NCBI RefSeq assembly: GCF_036588685.1 | Contig: NC_086386.1 | Span: 74,708,682-74,772,681, forward strand | DNA: 64,000 nt | Reading direction: 5' to 3' | Source: Mytilus trossulus | Taxonomy: Eukaryota > Mollusca > Bivalvia > Mytilida > Mytilidae | Shown: in pieces, positions 52,101 to 60,708 of the stretch | Layout: each line of letters starts with the position of its first letter | Numbering within the stretch: the stretch's first letter is position 1 | Made by a program: the position numbers and the translations under genes | Notes under the pieces: generated by a model | The model's input: only the letters and a program-made list of their open reading frames with translations | Database searches by the model: none | Told to the model about the DNA's origin: nothing

Positions 52101-54381
52101 CTGTTTTTCTTGTGTGTGTTTTGAAATTACATTGCGCATGTTTTTTGCACTTCTTCCAAGCAGAAACATGGATGTACAGGCATTTGCCGGACGGTGACAT
52201 ATTCGATATTTTTTTTACTTTCTCTGACATAGACTGTAAACCATTATGTAAATCGTGCAACTGAAGTATGTTTTTCTTGGAGATTACGTATTAAGGTAAG
52301 TCAAAATTAATTTACGAATTTAAAATAAAAAGCAAAAAGTGGAATAAAAAGTTCCGTAGATTTGTCGACTGCCGACAGAGTTTTTTTCCCCGTCGTAACA
52401 ACTGTTTTTATTCAAACAGGACAAATTAATGGAAAATAAAAATAACTAGTAAATAATAAATTAATTGGGACTTAATTCTAACGTTATTGTATACTTGAAA
52501 AGGATTTTGAAATGTATTTTTTAAGCCCGGCTTGGTCAGCTTTGTTATGAATAAAAAATAGGGCAACTTTCGATTAAAGGCGAATTTATTCTACGAAAAC
52601 CGTCTTAAAAATAGATTTATTCACTACACTAAAGCAGTAATACATCTTTACTCATATTATTAAACACAAAAAAGGAAATGTCAAACAAAAGCAGACGACT
52701 AGCTTCAGTACCAAGTTTAATTTATATACCACTTATTTTCCTATCCATATACGTTTGACGACGTGGAATAGCGGTTACAGCGTTAGGCTGGAGATGCTAT
52801 GCTTTAAACAGATAGGGTTCGCGGCTGCATTTTTTTTTTTTTTTTAATTATTTTCTTTTTAATATTATTAAACCTACATGGTATTGCTGTTACATTTCGC
52901 AAAAGTGACCATTTATATAACATAATTAATATTGCCATACAGAGTTTTATTTGCAACCAGTAATGAATTTCAGACATTTTGTTTAGAGCTGTTTTCTCAA
53001 TGCATGTAGTGAAAAGGTTTGGTTGGCTTTCTTGCTTTTTTTATAAATGTTTGAAGCTGAAACCCTACCTATCTTTTAATTGCAATAGTAAAACTTTATT
53101 ACAATGTTTGAGCAGATAGCTATATAAACAAAGCAAGCAAGCTAACCAAACCTTTACTTTACATGCTTTAGAAAAATAGGTCTAAATGACTCTTTTTCTC
53201 ATTCTAGGTCCGATGGGTAGTAGAGTCTGCTAATGCAAGAATCAAGAGATGGAAGTATCTGAGCCATGTTTTACCAAATAAACAAGTTCCATATATCGGA
53301 GATTATGTTTGCATTGTATGTGGAATATCAAATAAATATTTGCCGCCGTTGTCTCCAGGTAAACACTCTTACTATTAAGATAGCTCGTAGTGGTAACTGT
53401 GATTAGTATATGATTATAATCAAATCATAAATAGTGATCAAAAAGAATTTGCGATATTTTAAAGACATTTTTTTCACTAGGAAATTCACACTGAGAGAGC
53501 TGCCTTTTTCCAATTAGTTAAACAAAATTATTTTTAAGAAAATGTATGTAAAAAAAATCCTTCTCTAAAAAGTATTAATCACTTTTCCCTAACTATTCAA
53601 TAGATAGCAAATTAAACAAACAAGCAATTTAAACAAAATTTATAAGACAAAGGAAAAATAATACCACATGATAATATAAAACTATTGTTCTTTTGTATAT
53701 AGATATAGGAAGATGTGGTATGAGTGCCGTGCCAATGAGACAATGCTCCATACTGTGGTATTTTTTTTATTTGGTAAACTTGTGAATTGTTGTCTCATTG
53801 GAAATCACATCACCGTTTTTGTTATATTTGATTAAAACATTGTTATAAAACTATATACATGTACTAGTATAATGATTGAAATTTTCTTGCTTAAAAAGGA
53901 TGTGATAATGAAGAAGCATTGACAGCAAAAATGCTCTATCTGTCTAAAAGAGTAAATACACTGAAACAGAGGGTAGAAGAAGAAAATTTGGAGAGGCGTA
54001 AAACAATTTGGAAAGAGCCTGATAATATTTTAGATGATTTTTCACTTCTTGATGAAGAAGATCTTAGAAACATAACGTGCGGTGTCTATCAAATAAAGCT
54101 TAGCACTAGTTACATTCAAGAACATCTAGAAGGCAATTGTCAAATTCTTGTAATTACGTGGTTAGTTGCACACAAAGATGATATATTTTACCTGCTTAAC
54201 TTGCTCCATTTGTTGACGTAAACTACTGTACTCATCTCTGTAATCATTGACAGGACTCCTTTTCCCCGATCCATCTTTCTTTAATTTATTCTTTAGTTTC
54301 TTTGCACATGCCTTCAGTTCACTGACTCTCGATTGAGCTTCTGCCCCTGTCACAACAACTCGAACTTCAGTGGAAACACAA
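37163..54381 (-). CDS. Mieap/SPATA18-like coiled-coil protein, 5' incomplete
   Basis: Ten - strand exons with GT-AG borders and matching phases: 54381-54192, 50877-50807, 50441-50349, 43031-42990, 42496-42425, 41139-41095, 40691-40493, 39210-39124, 38565-38491 and 37564-37163 (stop). They join to about 424 aa. The C-terminal part contains [34 protein letters not shown] and [19 protein letters not shown], which I recognise as the conserved C-terminal domain of mitochondria-eating protein. In vertebrates that protein acts at mitochondria in quality control. The middle ([20 protein letters not shown]...) is heptad-rich coiled coil encoded by exons of only 42, 72 and 45 bp. The tail after KGVAQG is low-complexity with repeated QGRSSS. 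The first exon found starts mid-codon, so N-terminal exons are missing from this annotation. Other coiled-coil families are a weaker alternative. Confidence 0.72.
37566..38055 (-). repeat. 27-bp minisatellite abutting a splice acceptor
   Basis: Unit GTAATCAGTAAAATGTTAACC plus six bases (CACAAN-type) repeats with a 27-bp period, most regular at 37848-38035 and degenerate from about 37566. Because 27 is divisible by 3, both strands stay open (nine-residue repeats), but nothing suggests translation. It lies in the last intron of the Mieap-like gene and reaches the intron's 3' end. Confidence 0.85.
39725..39895 (+). repeat. Penelope 3' tail fragment
   Basis: It ends GCCATGGCGTTGTCAGATTG, AATGTCCCTTTGTAATCTTT and CGACTCTCTTT, as at the end of the tail at 2165-2235. 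It lies in an intron of the Mieap-like gene. Confidence 0.5.
39990..40400 (-). repeat. R-family dispersed repeat, inverted copy 4
   Basis: On the - strand it reads ACTCGGACTTCTCTTGAACTG, AGAGGTATAGGGGGAGGGTT, AACATGTTTAACCCCGCCGC, GGGCCAGCTGAAGGACGCC and CATTGAAGACCTGTTGGTGA. It appears full-length. Confidence 0.8.
41048..41069. repeat. (TA)n microsatellite
   Basis: Eleven TA dinucleotides, 25 bases from the exon end at 41095 of the Mieap-like gene. Confidence 0.8.
41405..41729. mobile_element. Harbinger-like MITE built of TTCGAATT words
   Basis: 325 bp, flanked by TAA on both sides (41402-41404 and 41730-41732). Ends TGCTTCGTTCACACGTA and TACGTGTGAGCACAGCA are imperfectly inverted. The interior is an inverted lattice of GAATTCGAATTA and TCGAATGCGAATCG words. 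Target-site length and sequence suit Harbinger; there is no coding content. Confidence 0.7.
41985..42065 (-). repeat. S-family fragment
   Basis: TGAAGGCCGTACGGTGACAT and GAGTTGTCTCATTGACAACC are in the same order as in 42590-42730. Truncated. Confidence 0.55.
42590..42732 (-). repeat. S-family SINE-like repeat
   Basis: On + it reads CCTTTATAGCTTGTTGTTCA, GTTGAAGGCCGTACCTTGAC, AGAGTTGTCTCATTGGCATT and CATACCACATCTTCCTA, which is the inverted order of 58488-58700. It sits between two Mieap-like exons. Confidence 0.7.
43297..44253 (+). CDS. LINE ORF1, RNA-binding/coiled-coil protein
   Basis: 318 aa from ATG to TAG (44251-44253). The N-terminal third is unstructured and Ser/Lys-rich. A coiled coil follows (about residues 90-170: [20 protein letters not shown]...). 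After [21 protein letters not shown] comes an RRM-like region (about 180-310), as in many LINE ORF1 proteins that trimerise and bind element RNA. It is in the same frame as the endonuclease that follows, separated only by the TAG. Confidence 0.7.
   Translation: MEGLAIIEFDPLCTESAEYYVESVMTPKINKVTTAEIETAANTSELVSNFNKGASLKRPLDSDSSNKESVKKLRSDDSHSIGTKVCSNTDMSDLQHLVYSLTQSMNTMHISLTERIDTLEKNMSKDLAQLIEQKVKHEVSQAKKEINGTLSSFKDQVNVLEGKVNSMEQSYASVVKQRSVNDEKKLNIVIKGLPHGKNEENNPQCTLNKVNSLIRDGLKLSNIKFLKAERKVSRDSKPGLIIAKVQSLEDKKSIMKAKSKLKGNKSFSSVYIENDIPWEVRSQQNNLRTILKEIGKSDKYRVVGSKIVRNQRDGTDGK
44254..47802 (+). pseudogene. LINE ORF2: APE endonuclease and reverse transcriptase, two internal stops
   Basis: One frame throughout. 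The endonuclease begins immediately after the ORF1 [15 protein letters not shown] (about 44257), [10 protein letters not shown] (about 44710) and TPDHSILEW (about 45032). RT blocks are [26 protein letters not shown]-like [25 protein letters not shown] (motif A), [13 protein letters not shown] (motif B) and [11 protein letters not shown] (motif C, about 46580-46612). A C-terminal [18 protein letters not shown] zinc motif follows (about 47557-47610). In-frame TAA codons at 46339-46341 and 47395-47397 break it with no frameshift. The first Met after the ORF1 stop is internal to the domain, so ORF2 initiation probably depends on read-through or reinitiation. Nicking and target-primed reverse transcription are known family roles. 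Confidence 0.85.
48265..48422. repeat. 158-bp near-perfect palindrome (hairpin MITE)
   Basis: Left arm AGTATAACTAATCGCCGTAT...; the right arm is its inverse and ends ATACGGCGATTAGTTATACT. The centre is near GTGCTGCGCAC. Arms run about 75 bp with only a few mismatches. It lies within the LINE 3'UTR. Confidence 0.9.
48812..50239. other. Intronic sequence of the Mieap-like gene
   Basis: AT-rich sequence between the LINE tail and the next exon. I saw no exon, repeat match or notable motif. Confidence 0.5.
50240..50346 (-). repeat. S-family fragment next to an exon
   Basis: TGTTGAAGGCCGTACTTTAACC, GGAGAGTTGTCTCATTGGCA and CACACCACATCTTCCTATAT. It abuts the splice donor of the exon at 50349-50441. 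Confidence 0.7.
51002..51224. mobile_element. MITE with TA duplication and CAG ends
   Basis: 223 bp flanked by TA (51000-51001 and 51225-51226). The left end CAGTAAATTGCATTGAGTGT continues GTAGGTAAAGGT; the right end is its inverse (ACCTTTACCTACACACTCAA...GCTG). TA target and CAG ends suggest Tc1/mariner-type mobilisation. It lies in an intron of the Mieap-like gene. Confidence 0.75.
51495..51620 (+). repeat. tRNA-related SINE
   Basis: TGTCACGATATCTCAGAAGC, then a B-box GGGTTCGATCCCGGCGAGGG, then GAAGAACAAAAAATTTGCGA. I recognise this combination as a mussel SINE. The A-box is weak. Confidence 0.6.
51825..51925. repeat. Short inverted repeat, TGGCCGCAGGCCTCGACC
   Basis: TGGCCGCAGGCCTCGACC (about 51825) and its exact inverse GGTCGAGGCCTGCGGCCA (about 51907) lie around 65 bases of AT-rich sequence. 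The GC-rich arms stand out in an AT-rich intron. Confidence 0.7.
52758..52842 (+). repeat. tRNA-derived SINE with T-rich end
   Basis: A-box-like TGGAATAGCGGTTACAGCG, B-box-like GGGTTCGCGGCTGC about 35 bases on, then a run of T. Layout suits a tRNA-derived repeat; it is not a plausible functional tRNA. Confidence 0.5.
52982..53186. repeat. Foldback repeat upstream of the transposase fragment
   Basis: The arms TTTAGAGCTGTTTTCTC, TGCATGTAGTGAAAAGGTTTGG and TTGGCTTTCTTGC are inverted at 53115-53186 (GCAAGCAAGCTAACCAAACC, TTTACATGC, TCTAAA). About 205 bp; mismatches are scattered. Confidence 0.7.
53208..54178 (+). pseudogene. DDE transposase-derived gene fragment, two spliced exons
   Basis: Exon 53208-53358 and exon 53899 to about 54160, with GT-AG borders and phase 1 on both sides. 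They join to [20 protein letters not shown]...[20 protein letters not shown], then [23 protein letters not shown]...[15 protein letters not shown] and [17 protein letters not shown] recognise this as the region after the catalytic E of a DDE_Tnp_4-like (Harbinger/IS5-like) transposase family common in molluscs. The catalytic core upstream and the SWIM-like zinc region downstream are missing. The frame stays open. It lies antisense in a Mieap-like intron, ending about 30 bp from the exon at 54192. Confidence 0.6.
53700..53845 (+). repeat. S-family fragments
   Basis: GGAAGATGTGGTATGAGTGCC and CAATGAGACAATGCTCCATA, followed by an inverted piece (TTGTTGTCTCATTGGAAATC). They lie in the intron between the two transposase-fragment exons. 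Confidence 0.6.
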
Positions 54382-54552
54382 CTGAAAAGAGTCAAACACG
54401 TGAATTAAACAGCAATTTCTGTCATTACTTGGTATACAAAGAAACTTTTTTGTATTGTTTTGCAATATGCTACATGTATGCATTCTTTTAGCACGGGAAA
54501 ACGTATTTTTGCAATGAAAGAACTTAAGCACAGAACATGAAAAAGAAACTGG

Positions 54553-55708
54553 AGATTCTCAAGAGCCCGTGTCGCTCACCTTGGACTATGTGCTGCGGTG
54601 CATATTAAACACAAAGGACACTCTACAATATCAAAGACAAAAATACAATTCTTGACAAAATTATCTCTTTTTGTGTTTCTATGGGGTCAATTGACAATTT
54701 TGGTCAAGCTTTCTTATTTGTAGATCTTATTTTACTGAACACTCTTGCTTTTTAAAGTTATCTGTCTATAATTATTAAAAGATTACAAAAAATTACGAAA
54801 AATTGTAAAAAGCAGACTTTAAAGGGTAAAACTCCTGAAGGGGTCAATTGATAATTTTTGTCATGCTAACTTATTTGTAGAGCTTACTTTGCTGAACAAT
54901 TTTGCTGTTTATAGTTTATCTCTATCTAATATAATATTCAAGATATAAACCCAAAACTGCAATATTTCCTTAAATTTACCAATTCAGAGGCAGCAACCCA
55001 ACAAAGAGTTACGGATGCGTCTGAAAAAATATCTGGGCAGATTTATCTTGACCTGATGAACATGTTATCCCACGTCAGATTTAATTGGCCCATAAGATTT
55101 ATTTTCAGAGATATATCACAAGAACTGCACTTACAAATATTTATGAAAAATTGATTGGGTCAAATGATAATTTTGGTCATGCTCACTTATTTGTAGAGCT
55201 TCCTTTGCTGAACAAGTTTGCTGTTTACAGTTATCTCTATCTGTTATAATATAAAAAAAATTATGACTAAACACTGTAAAATGTCCTTAAAATTACCAAT
55301 TCAGAGTTTCTGAAAATTACCGATTCAGAGTTGCTGAAAATTACCAATTTAGAGGCAGCAACTCAACAACGGGTTGTCTGGTGCGTCTGAAAGTTTCAGG
55401 TCAAATAGAACTGGAAGTACAAAACCGCTTTTCATATTTGCTCTAAAGGCTTTAGTCTCAGAGATATATTCAAAAAACTGCAGTTTACCCCAATGTTCTA
55501 TTTTTAGCCATGGTGACCATCTTGGATGATTGGCGGGGTCGTCGGATACATTTTTAAACTGGATATTCTAAGGATGATTTAGGCCAAGTTTGGTTTAATT
55601 CGGCCCAGTAGTTTTAGAGTAGAAATTTTTTGTAAAAGTTAACGGACAACGGTCGTCGACGACGACAGTCGACGGACGCCAAGTGATGAGAAAAGCTCAC
55701 TAAGTTAG
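54553..55708 (-). repeat. Tandem-unit repeat element (CTCACCTGG family), copy 3, inverted
   Basis: On + it begins AGATTCTCAAGAGCCCGTGTCGCTCACC and ends GAGAAAAGCTCACTAAGTTAGC, i.e. the family reversed. It holds about two and a half units (GACCCCTTAAGG-type, GCTTACTTTGCTGAAC, GCAGCAACCCAACAA). A CGTCG-rich simple repeat near 55650 corresponds to the left end of copy 1. Confidence 0.75.
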
Positions 55709-55969
55709 CTAAAAACAACTTTAGCTTCAATCTGCTTTCGAGGAGACTGTTTGTTATACACATACTATACATGGTTGAAATAATCACCAGTTCGAAAGCA
55801 TTTGTTTAAAACATAAACATGGCTTGTAAAAATATTGCTACTTTAAAAAAAAATTCATCTCAGAGCGTTCCAATGTTCCTCGTAGGTGGTTGCACAAATC
55901 TATACTCCAAACTTGTTGGTTAAAATCTCACCAAAGCTTGTGATGCCCTTAGATATAAGTAGATGTGAT

Positions 55970-56195
55970 TAGTTGCAAATGACAATTTGTAAAAGTAAAC
56001 CATTACAGGTCTTCAACACACCGAACAGCAAGCTATACAGGGCCTAACAATGACTAGTGTAAAACCATTCAAACTGGAAAACAAACGGTTTAATTTATAT
56101 TAAAAAAAAAAAGAGAAACGAGAAAACATTTATGAACCACATCAAAAACGACAATCGCTGAACACCAGGTTCCTCCTTGTTTGTATACTATTTGT
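55970..56195 (+). repeat. S-family SINE-like repeat, long form
   Basis: AATTTGTAAAAGTAAACCAT, CACCGAACAGCAAGCTATAC and GTGTAAAACCATTCAAACTG, as in 58488-58700, extending into AACGACAATCGCTGAACACC. Confidence 0.65.
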
Positions 56196-57439
56196 TCTTT
56201 GAACTTTTAAAAAATATCCCACAAGAAATGCAGACGTGTAAATATATTAACTGTTTTGCACTGTTCAAAAATTGTTCTGCCCCCTCCCCCCCCCCCCCCC
56301 CCATATCTCATAGTGTTGAATTTTGAAAAAAGGATTTGATTGAAAGCGTTGGAAAACTTAAAAAAAAAAAATATGACTTAGACAAAAAACTATACCCCTC
56401 CCCCTTGATGTTAAATGGTTGCTCCCTTATGTATAAAATGAGAAGAAGAGGGAAGAAATAACACTGCAATCTAATAGCCAAAAATAAATTTGGGTAATGA
56501 AAATTTGCATAAAATGGATAATCAAATCGGGTATATAGTATTATGTGAATGGATGACATTTGACCAATGATGTAGGGAAGCACTAATGTTTTTGCCTTGC
56601 TTTCGTCCGGGCCTGTTAGTCATGGTATAAATGTTAAACTTTGTCATTAGGTCAGTTTAAGGGGGACCGCTTATGATAAAGTCAATGATATTTTGCATGC
56701 AGTTGTATGGCAAGTAGCTCATTTCAAGGGAGATTAATATTAGGCCTTGTACTCTCACACAGCCATGGTAAACTATTAAGCTTTTGGATAGCGGTTTACA
56801 TACAGGAGAGACATATCTATGTGTCATAAGTTTATTATTTAAAGTTGCACGTACAATCGTATACGTTAAAATGCATTTGGATAAATTAACAACATTGCTA
56901 CAGGTTAACAAAACCGAAAGTAAACACAATGCATTTTGTCAATAATTTCAACTCCTGTAAGTGCATATACCAACCCTGCGGTTTCTATTCCGTAATTATT
57001 ATCATCTTTCTGCTTATTTTTCTTCTTTTTTCTTCTAAAAGAATTCCTGAACTTCTCCATTTTAAATGAGGAAGTAAATTAGATGATGTCGTACACTTTA
57101 AGAAAATCAATTCTTCGTCAGAAAAGGTTATTTTTAAATTTATTATCAGGTAAACATAGCTGATTGTATCAATGATAATCAATGGCAATCGAATATTTGC
57201 TTTTCCGTTAAATATACAAGAGAATGTCACAGATGTAAATTATATTTCAGTATATTAAAATTCTTATTAGTAAAAATTGATTATTTTGATGCAAGAATAC
57301 AATTTCATTCATTACAAAAACTATCCTTTTCTATAAATTTCTATTTTTTACAACACATATAACAGAGCAGGGAGTTGGGACATTCGCTAAATAAATATGT
57401 TATTTCAAAAACAACCAAAAAACCTGAAAATGGATATTC
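56196..57439. other. Non-coding stretch with poly-C
   Basis: CCCCTCCCCCC... at about 56281-56302 is followed by AT-rich sequence. No exon was recognised on either strand. N-terminal exons of the Mieap-like gene could lie here or further right, but none could be defended. Confidence 0.45.
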
Positions 57440-57575
57440 AGTGGCGGATCCAGAACTTTTAAAAGGGGGGGGGGGGGGGGGGGGGTGCGCTGACTGACCT
57501 AAGGGGGGCCCGCTCCAGTCATGCTTCAGTGATTCCCTATATATAATCAACCAAATTTTACCCTGGATCCCCCTA
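57440..57575. mobile_element. hAT-like MITE, copy 3
   Basis: CAGTGGCGGATCCAGAACTT, a run of about 24 G, GGGGGCCCGCTCCAGTCATG, CAGTGATTCCCTATATATAA and ACCCTGGATCC near the right end. Same order as 34907-35045. Confidence 0.65.
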
Positions 57576-57711
57576 TGATATTGACCAATTTGACAGAGGC
57601 GGACTAAAAAGGGGACATAGACCCAATCACCTTCTGAGGCTATATATATATATACATATATGGTTAATGCATAAACTACTTTAAACGTTGCCAAGTTTGC
57701 ACCCCTTTTAT

Positions 57712-57905
57712 ATACGACCGCAAACAGTTTTTGCGTTCATATATTGGTATGACATTGGCGTCGTCGTCGTCGTCGTCCGAAGACACGTTGGTTTTCGCAC
57801 TATAACTTTAGTTTAAGTAAATAGAAATCTATGAAATCTAAACACAAGGTTTATGACCACAAAAGGAAGGTTTGGATTGATTTTGGGAGTTTTGGTCCCA
57901 ACAGT
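57712..57905 (+). repeat. Dispersed repeat with CGTCGTC run
   Basis: CCGCAAACAGTTTTTGCGTT (self-inverted), a GTCGTCGTCGTCGTCGTC run near 57760, then TTTTCGCACTATAACTTTAG. I recognise it from mussel genomes. It is interrupted at its right by the element starting 57909. Confidence 0.5.
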
Positions 57906-57908
57906 TTA

Positions 57909-58290
57909 AGCCCCAGTCCCACTAGACCACGATCGCACCACGCTCATCGCGATCTAAATTAAATTCAGATCGTGGTGAGGTCGTGGAATGAGCGGCATGC
58001 AAATGTAAATTTTCGTTGCTTTCACGATGCTACTACGTCCTCATTACGCTTCTGCAACGATCCCGCTACGATTACACCACATTCTCACCGCACTTATTCT
58101 GAGACCTCACTACGCTTATCAAGATCCTTCTACGCTAATCACGTTCTCACTACGCCCAACAACGAGTTATCCGACTGCAACACGATCTTACCACGCTTCT
58201 ACTTGGAATATAGCACGTTCTCACCACGATTATACTACGTTCATACCGCGATCTTACTACGTTCTCAGCAATAACGTCAACATCGTGTTC
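57909..58290. mobile_element. Harbinger-type foldback element, right-truncated, CTACG words
   Basis: After TTA (57906-57908) it begins AGCCCCAGTCCCACTAGACC. The interior is a lattice of ACCACG, CTACG and ACGATC words with a local inversion (GATCGCACCACGCTC against the GATCGTGGTGAGGTCG block). No matching right end was found before the S-family repeat at 58488; the element seems broken. The open frames across it are word-repeat artefacts. Confidence 0.55.
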
Positions 58291-58487
58291 CATATAAATA
58301 CAAATCCATTCCTTCTTTTTCTGATAAAAACGTAGATGGTGCTCTGATAGTAACGAATCCTGATCCAACAGAGATGTCGGACCGATCAATCCAACCTCAA
58401 TTACAACCTGTTGCTGGTCCATAAAGCTCAAATGACGATATTTCAGTGAACGATAGCAGAGATGACACATATTTGTCATTAGATATG

Positions 58488-58700
58488 GAAGATGTGGTAT
58501 GAGTGCCAATGAGACAACTTTCCATCCAAGTATAGTAACAATTTATAAAAGTAAATCATAATAGGCAAAGGTATGGCCTTCAACACGGAGCCTTGGCTCA
58601 CACCGAACAACAAGCTATAAAGGGCCCCAAAATTACTAGTGTAAAACCATTCAAATGGGAAAACCAACTGTCTATAATCTATATATACACATGTATATAT
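58488..58700 (+). repeat. S-family SINE-like repeat, most complete copy
   Basis: GAAGATGTGGTATGAGTGCC, AATGAGACAACTTTCCATCC, CAACACGGAGCCTTGGCTCA, CACCGAACAACAAGCTATAA, GGGCCCCAAAATTACTAGTG, then an A-rich end. It is the reference copy for the S family in this window. It has no tRNA-like boxes that I can see, so calling it a SINE is tentative. Confidence 0.7.
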
Positions 58701-59199
58701 ATATAAAAAAAAAAAGATTTTTACAAACATTTTTATTTTTTATTTTTTACATCATCTGAAAAGTCTAAAACCGTAATTGTTATTTAAGTACTGGTAAAAT
58801 GTTTTGCTTGCAGTAAATCCAGAACTGTTCTGTAGCTCTTCAGATAATGTAGTATGTTTGTATTTTCTTTGATGAAAAAGGGTAACTGGAACTCGCTTCC
58901 TCTCTGAGGGTTTCATCATGCAGCCTAGAAGTCAGCGTTGACATGAACTATCATTGATAGTCATAATCATAAATAACCCGTCAGTACATGATCCAGAAAT
59001 TTTCATTAAGGATTTGCCATCACTCACTTCCATCAGAGGGTGGCTGTTTCAGTGACTGGGGGTCCAAATCCAGGTTAAAAGGGAGTTCCAACCATATGTC
59101 CCCATTCAAATGTATTGATCGTCCATCCCCCCATCCCCTCCCCCCACTGGAACCAATATCTATCTCAGTAAGCCATGATATTTTGCAAAACAAGTTTTG
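58701..59199. other. Non-coding stretch
   Basis: No exon or repeat recognised apart from a C-rich patch near 59125-59147. Confidence 0.45.
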
Positions 59200-59395
59200 G
59201 AATTTTTAGGTTCTCAATGCTCTTCAACTTCGTACTGTATTTGGCCTTTTTAACTTTTTTATTTTTTTATTTGAGCTTCACTAATGAGTTTTTTTTATAG
59301 ACAAACACACGTTTTGCGTACACTATTGTTTTTTTTAACTTTATTAAGCGTACACAAATTGTAATTCTAAAATCTTCTATGATGAGTTTATTTAT
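59200..59395 (+). repeat. Diverged copy of the 3150 repeat
   Basis: TTCTCAATGCTCTTCAACTTCG, GAGCTTCACTAATGAGTTTT, ACAAACACACGTTTTGCGTA and TATGATGAGTTTATTTATTT, in the same order as 3150-3312. Confidence 0.6.
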
Positions 59396-59414
59396 TTGAC
59401 TGCAAGCGATACGT

Positions 59415-59927
59415 CATCTTCGCTAGCCAAGGGTTACGATCCACTCCCGCTCTCTTTGAGATAAATTTCGGAGACACAGGGTAAGGATTTTTATTGGTTG
59501 CAGTCGAAACTCGCTGCATCCAATCAAAAAAACGCCTTTAACATGATCACGTGTAAATGTAGAAAGTGTTTGTAAACAATTGCCACGTGTTTATTGTGCA
59601 ACAAGTCTTTACATCCCTAAACATATTTAGTGACAACTTGAATGTTTTTAATCAACTAATAGAAGTTCCTGTGTATGTTTCATGCATGAATGTTGACGTA
59701 TAGTTTCGTTTCCGGCTTTACCAAGTGTGTAGAATCTAGACACTACCGTGTTTTTACCCCCAAATTGAAGAGTTCAAGTGCTACCATTGGTCAAGAATAA
59801 TGTATTCGGAATGGACGTGACTTAAATCTTCCGGCAGATGGCGCAACATTGTTTTCACAAATATTGGCTCAATCCGCCAAGGGTGAAGAGAGCGGGAGTG
59901 GATCGTAACCCTTGGCTAGCGAAGATG
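59415..59927. mobile_element. 513-bp MITE with 9-bp target duplication
   Basis: GCGATACGT flanks both sides (59406-59414 and 59928-59936). Terminal inverted repeats of about 42 bp are perfect: CATCTTCGCTAGCCAAGGGT continuing TACGATCCACTCCCGCTCTCTT, inverted at the right end. A 9-bp duplication is typical of Mutator-like elements. Non-coding. Confidence 0.85.
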
Positions 59928-60708
59928 GCGATACGTTAGAAAATTAACTGAAAGGTTGAACAGTGCATAATGATTTATTTATTTTCAGGCTTTTTGTAAG
60001 CTGATCAGAAGATGACCGTTACATAATACTTGGTTTACTAGTTTTTTTAACACGGTTCAGTAATCATTTACAGTTTAAATTTTCCCTCTCAAACAAACTT
60101 ACGTACTCCAGTTGTCTCGAACCTGTTACAAGAACGATAACTCGTGTTAATAAGCAATGTCAAAAATAAGCACTTGATGTCGAGGATGATTCTCTATTTT
60201 CATTGAGACAATACATACTACAGTAACGCATCACTCAAACAAAAGAAACACCGCATTGGAATAGGAAGACTTAGATGCATAAAATAGCTTAAAGGTTTGC
60301 ACGTATTTAAATTCTATATTTTAGATTATGTTGCATTGAATGAGGAAGTAGAATATACATACATACAATGTCAATGTACAAACTTGTCGTGTTTATAATT
60401 ATCTATTTTCATTGTTTGAATCTGCAGCGTCTACCCCTTCACTGACTTAATTAGTTTGAAATGGACAATTTAATTTAAGACTATCTTTTATGAATAAAAC
60501 GAACAAAATTAAACGCAATCTGACGAATTAGTTTAAAAAAAATGAAATTCTTCCAAGAATATTGATCGGTATTACTGGGTTATGATCGAAATAGGTCATG
60601 ATTTGAGAGTTCTCAGCCTGAACAAATACCCACAAGATTCTTAACCTAAGGAACAACAATTTCATTGTCTGTGGAGTTTGACAATATAATCTTAAACTAC
60701 TTGATCAT

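Noticed and set aside
51495-52842. tRNA gene candidates with B-box sequence
   Set aside because: No complete cloverleaf with paired acceptor stems; kept only as tRNA-derived SINEs.
60103-60122. Possible 20-bp micro-exon of the Mieap-like gene (CTTGTAACAG before, GTAAGTTTG after on the - strand)
   Set aside because: Phase would fit the exon at 54381, but nothing upstream could be joined to it and a 20-bp match can arise by chance. RNA-seq would decide.
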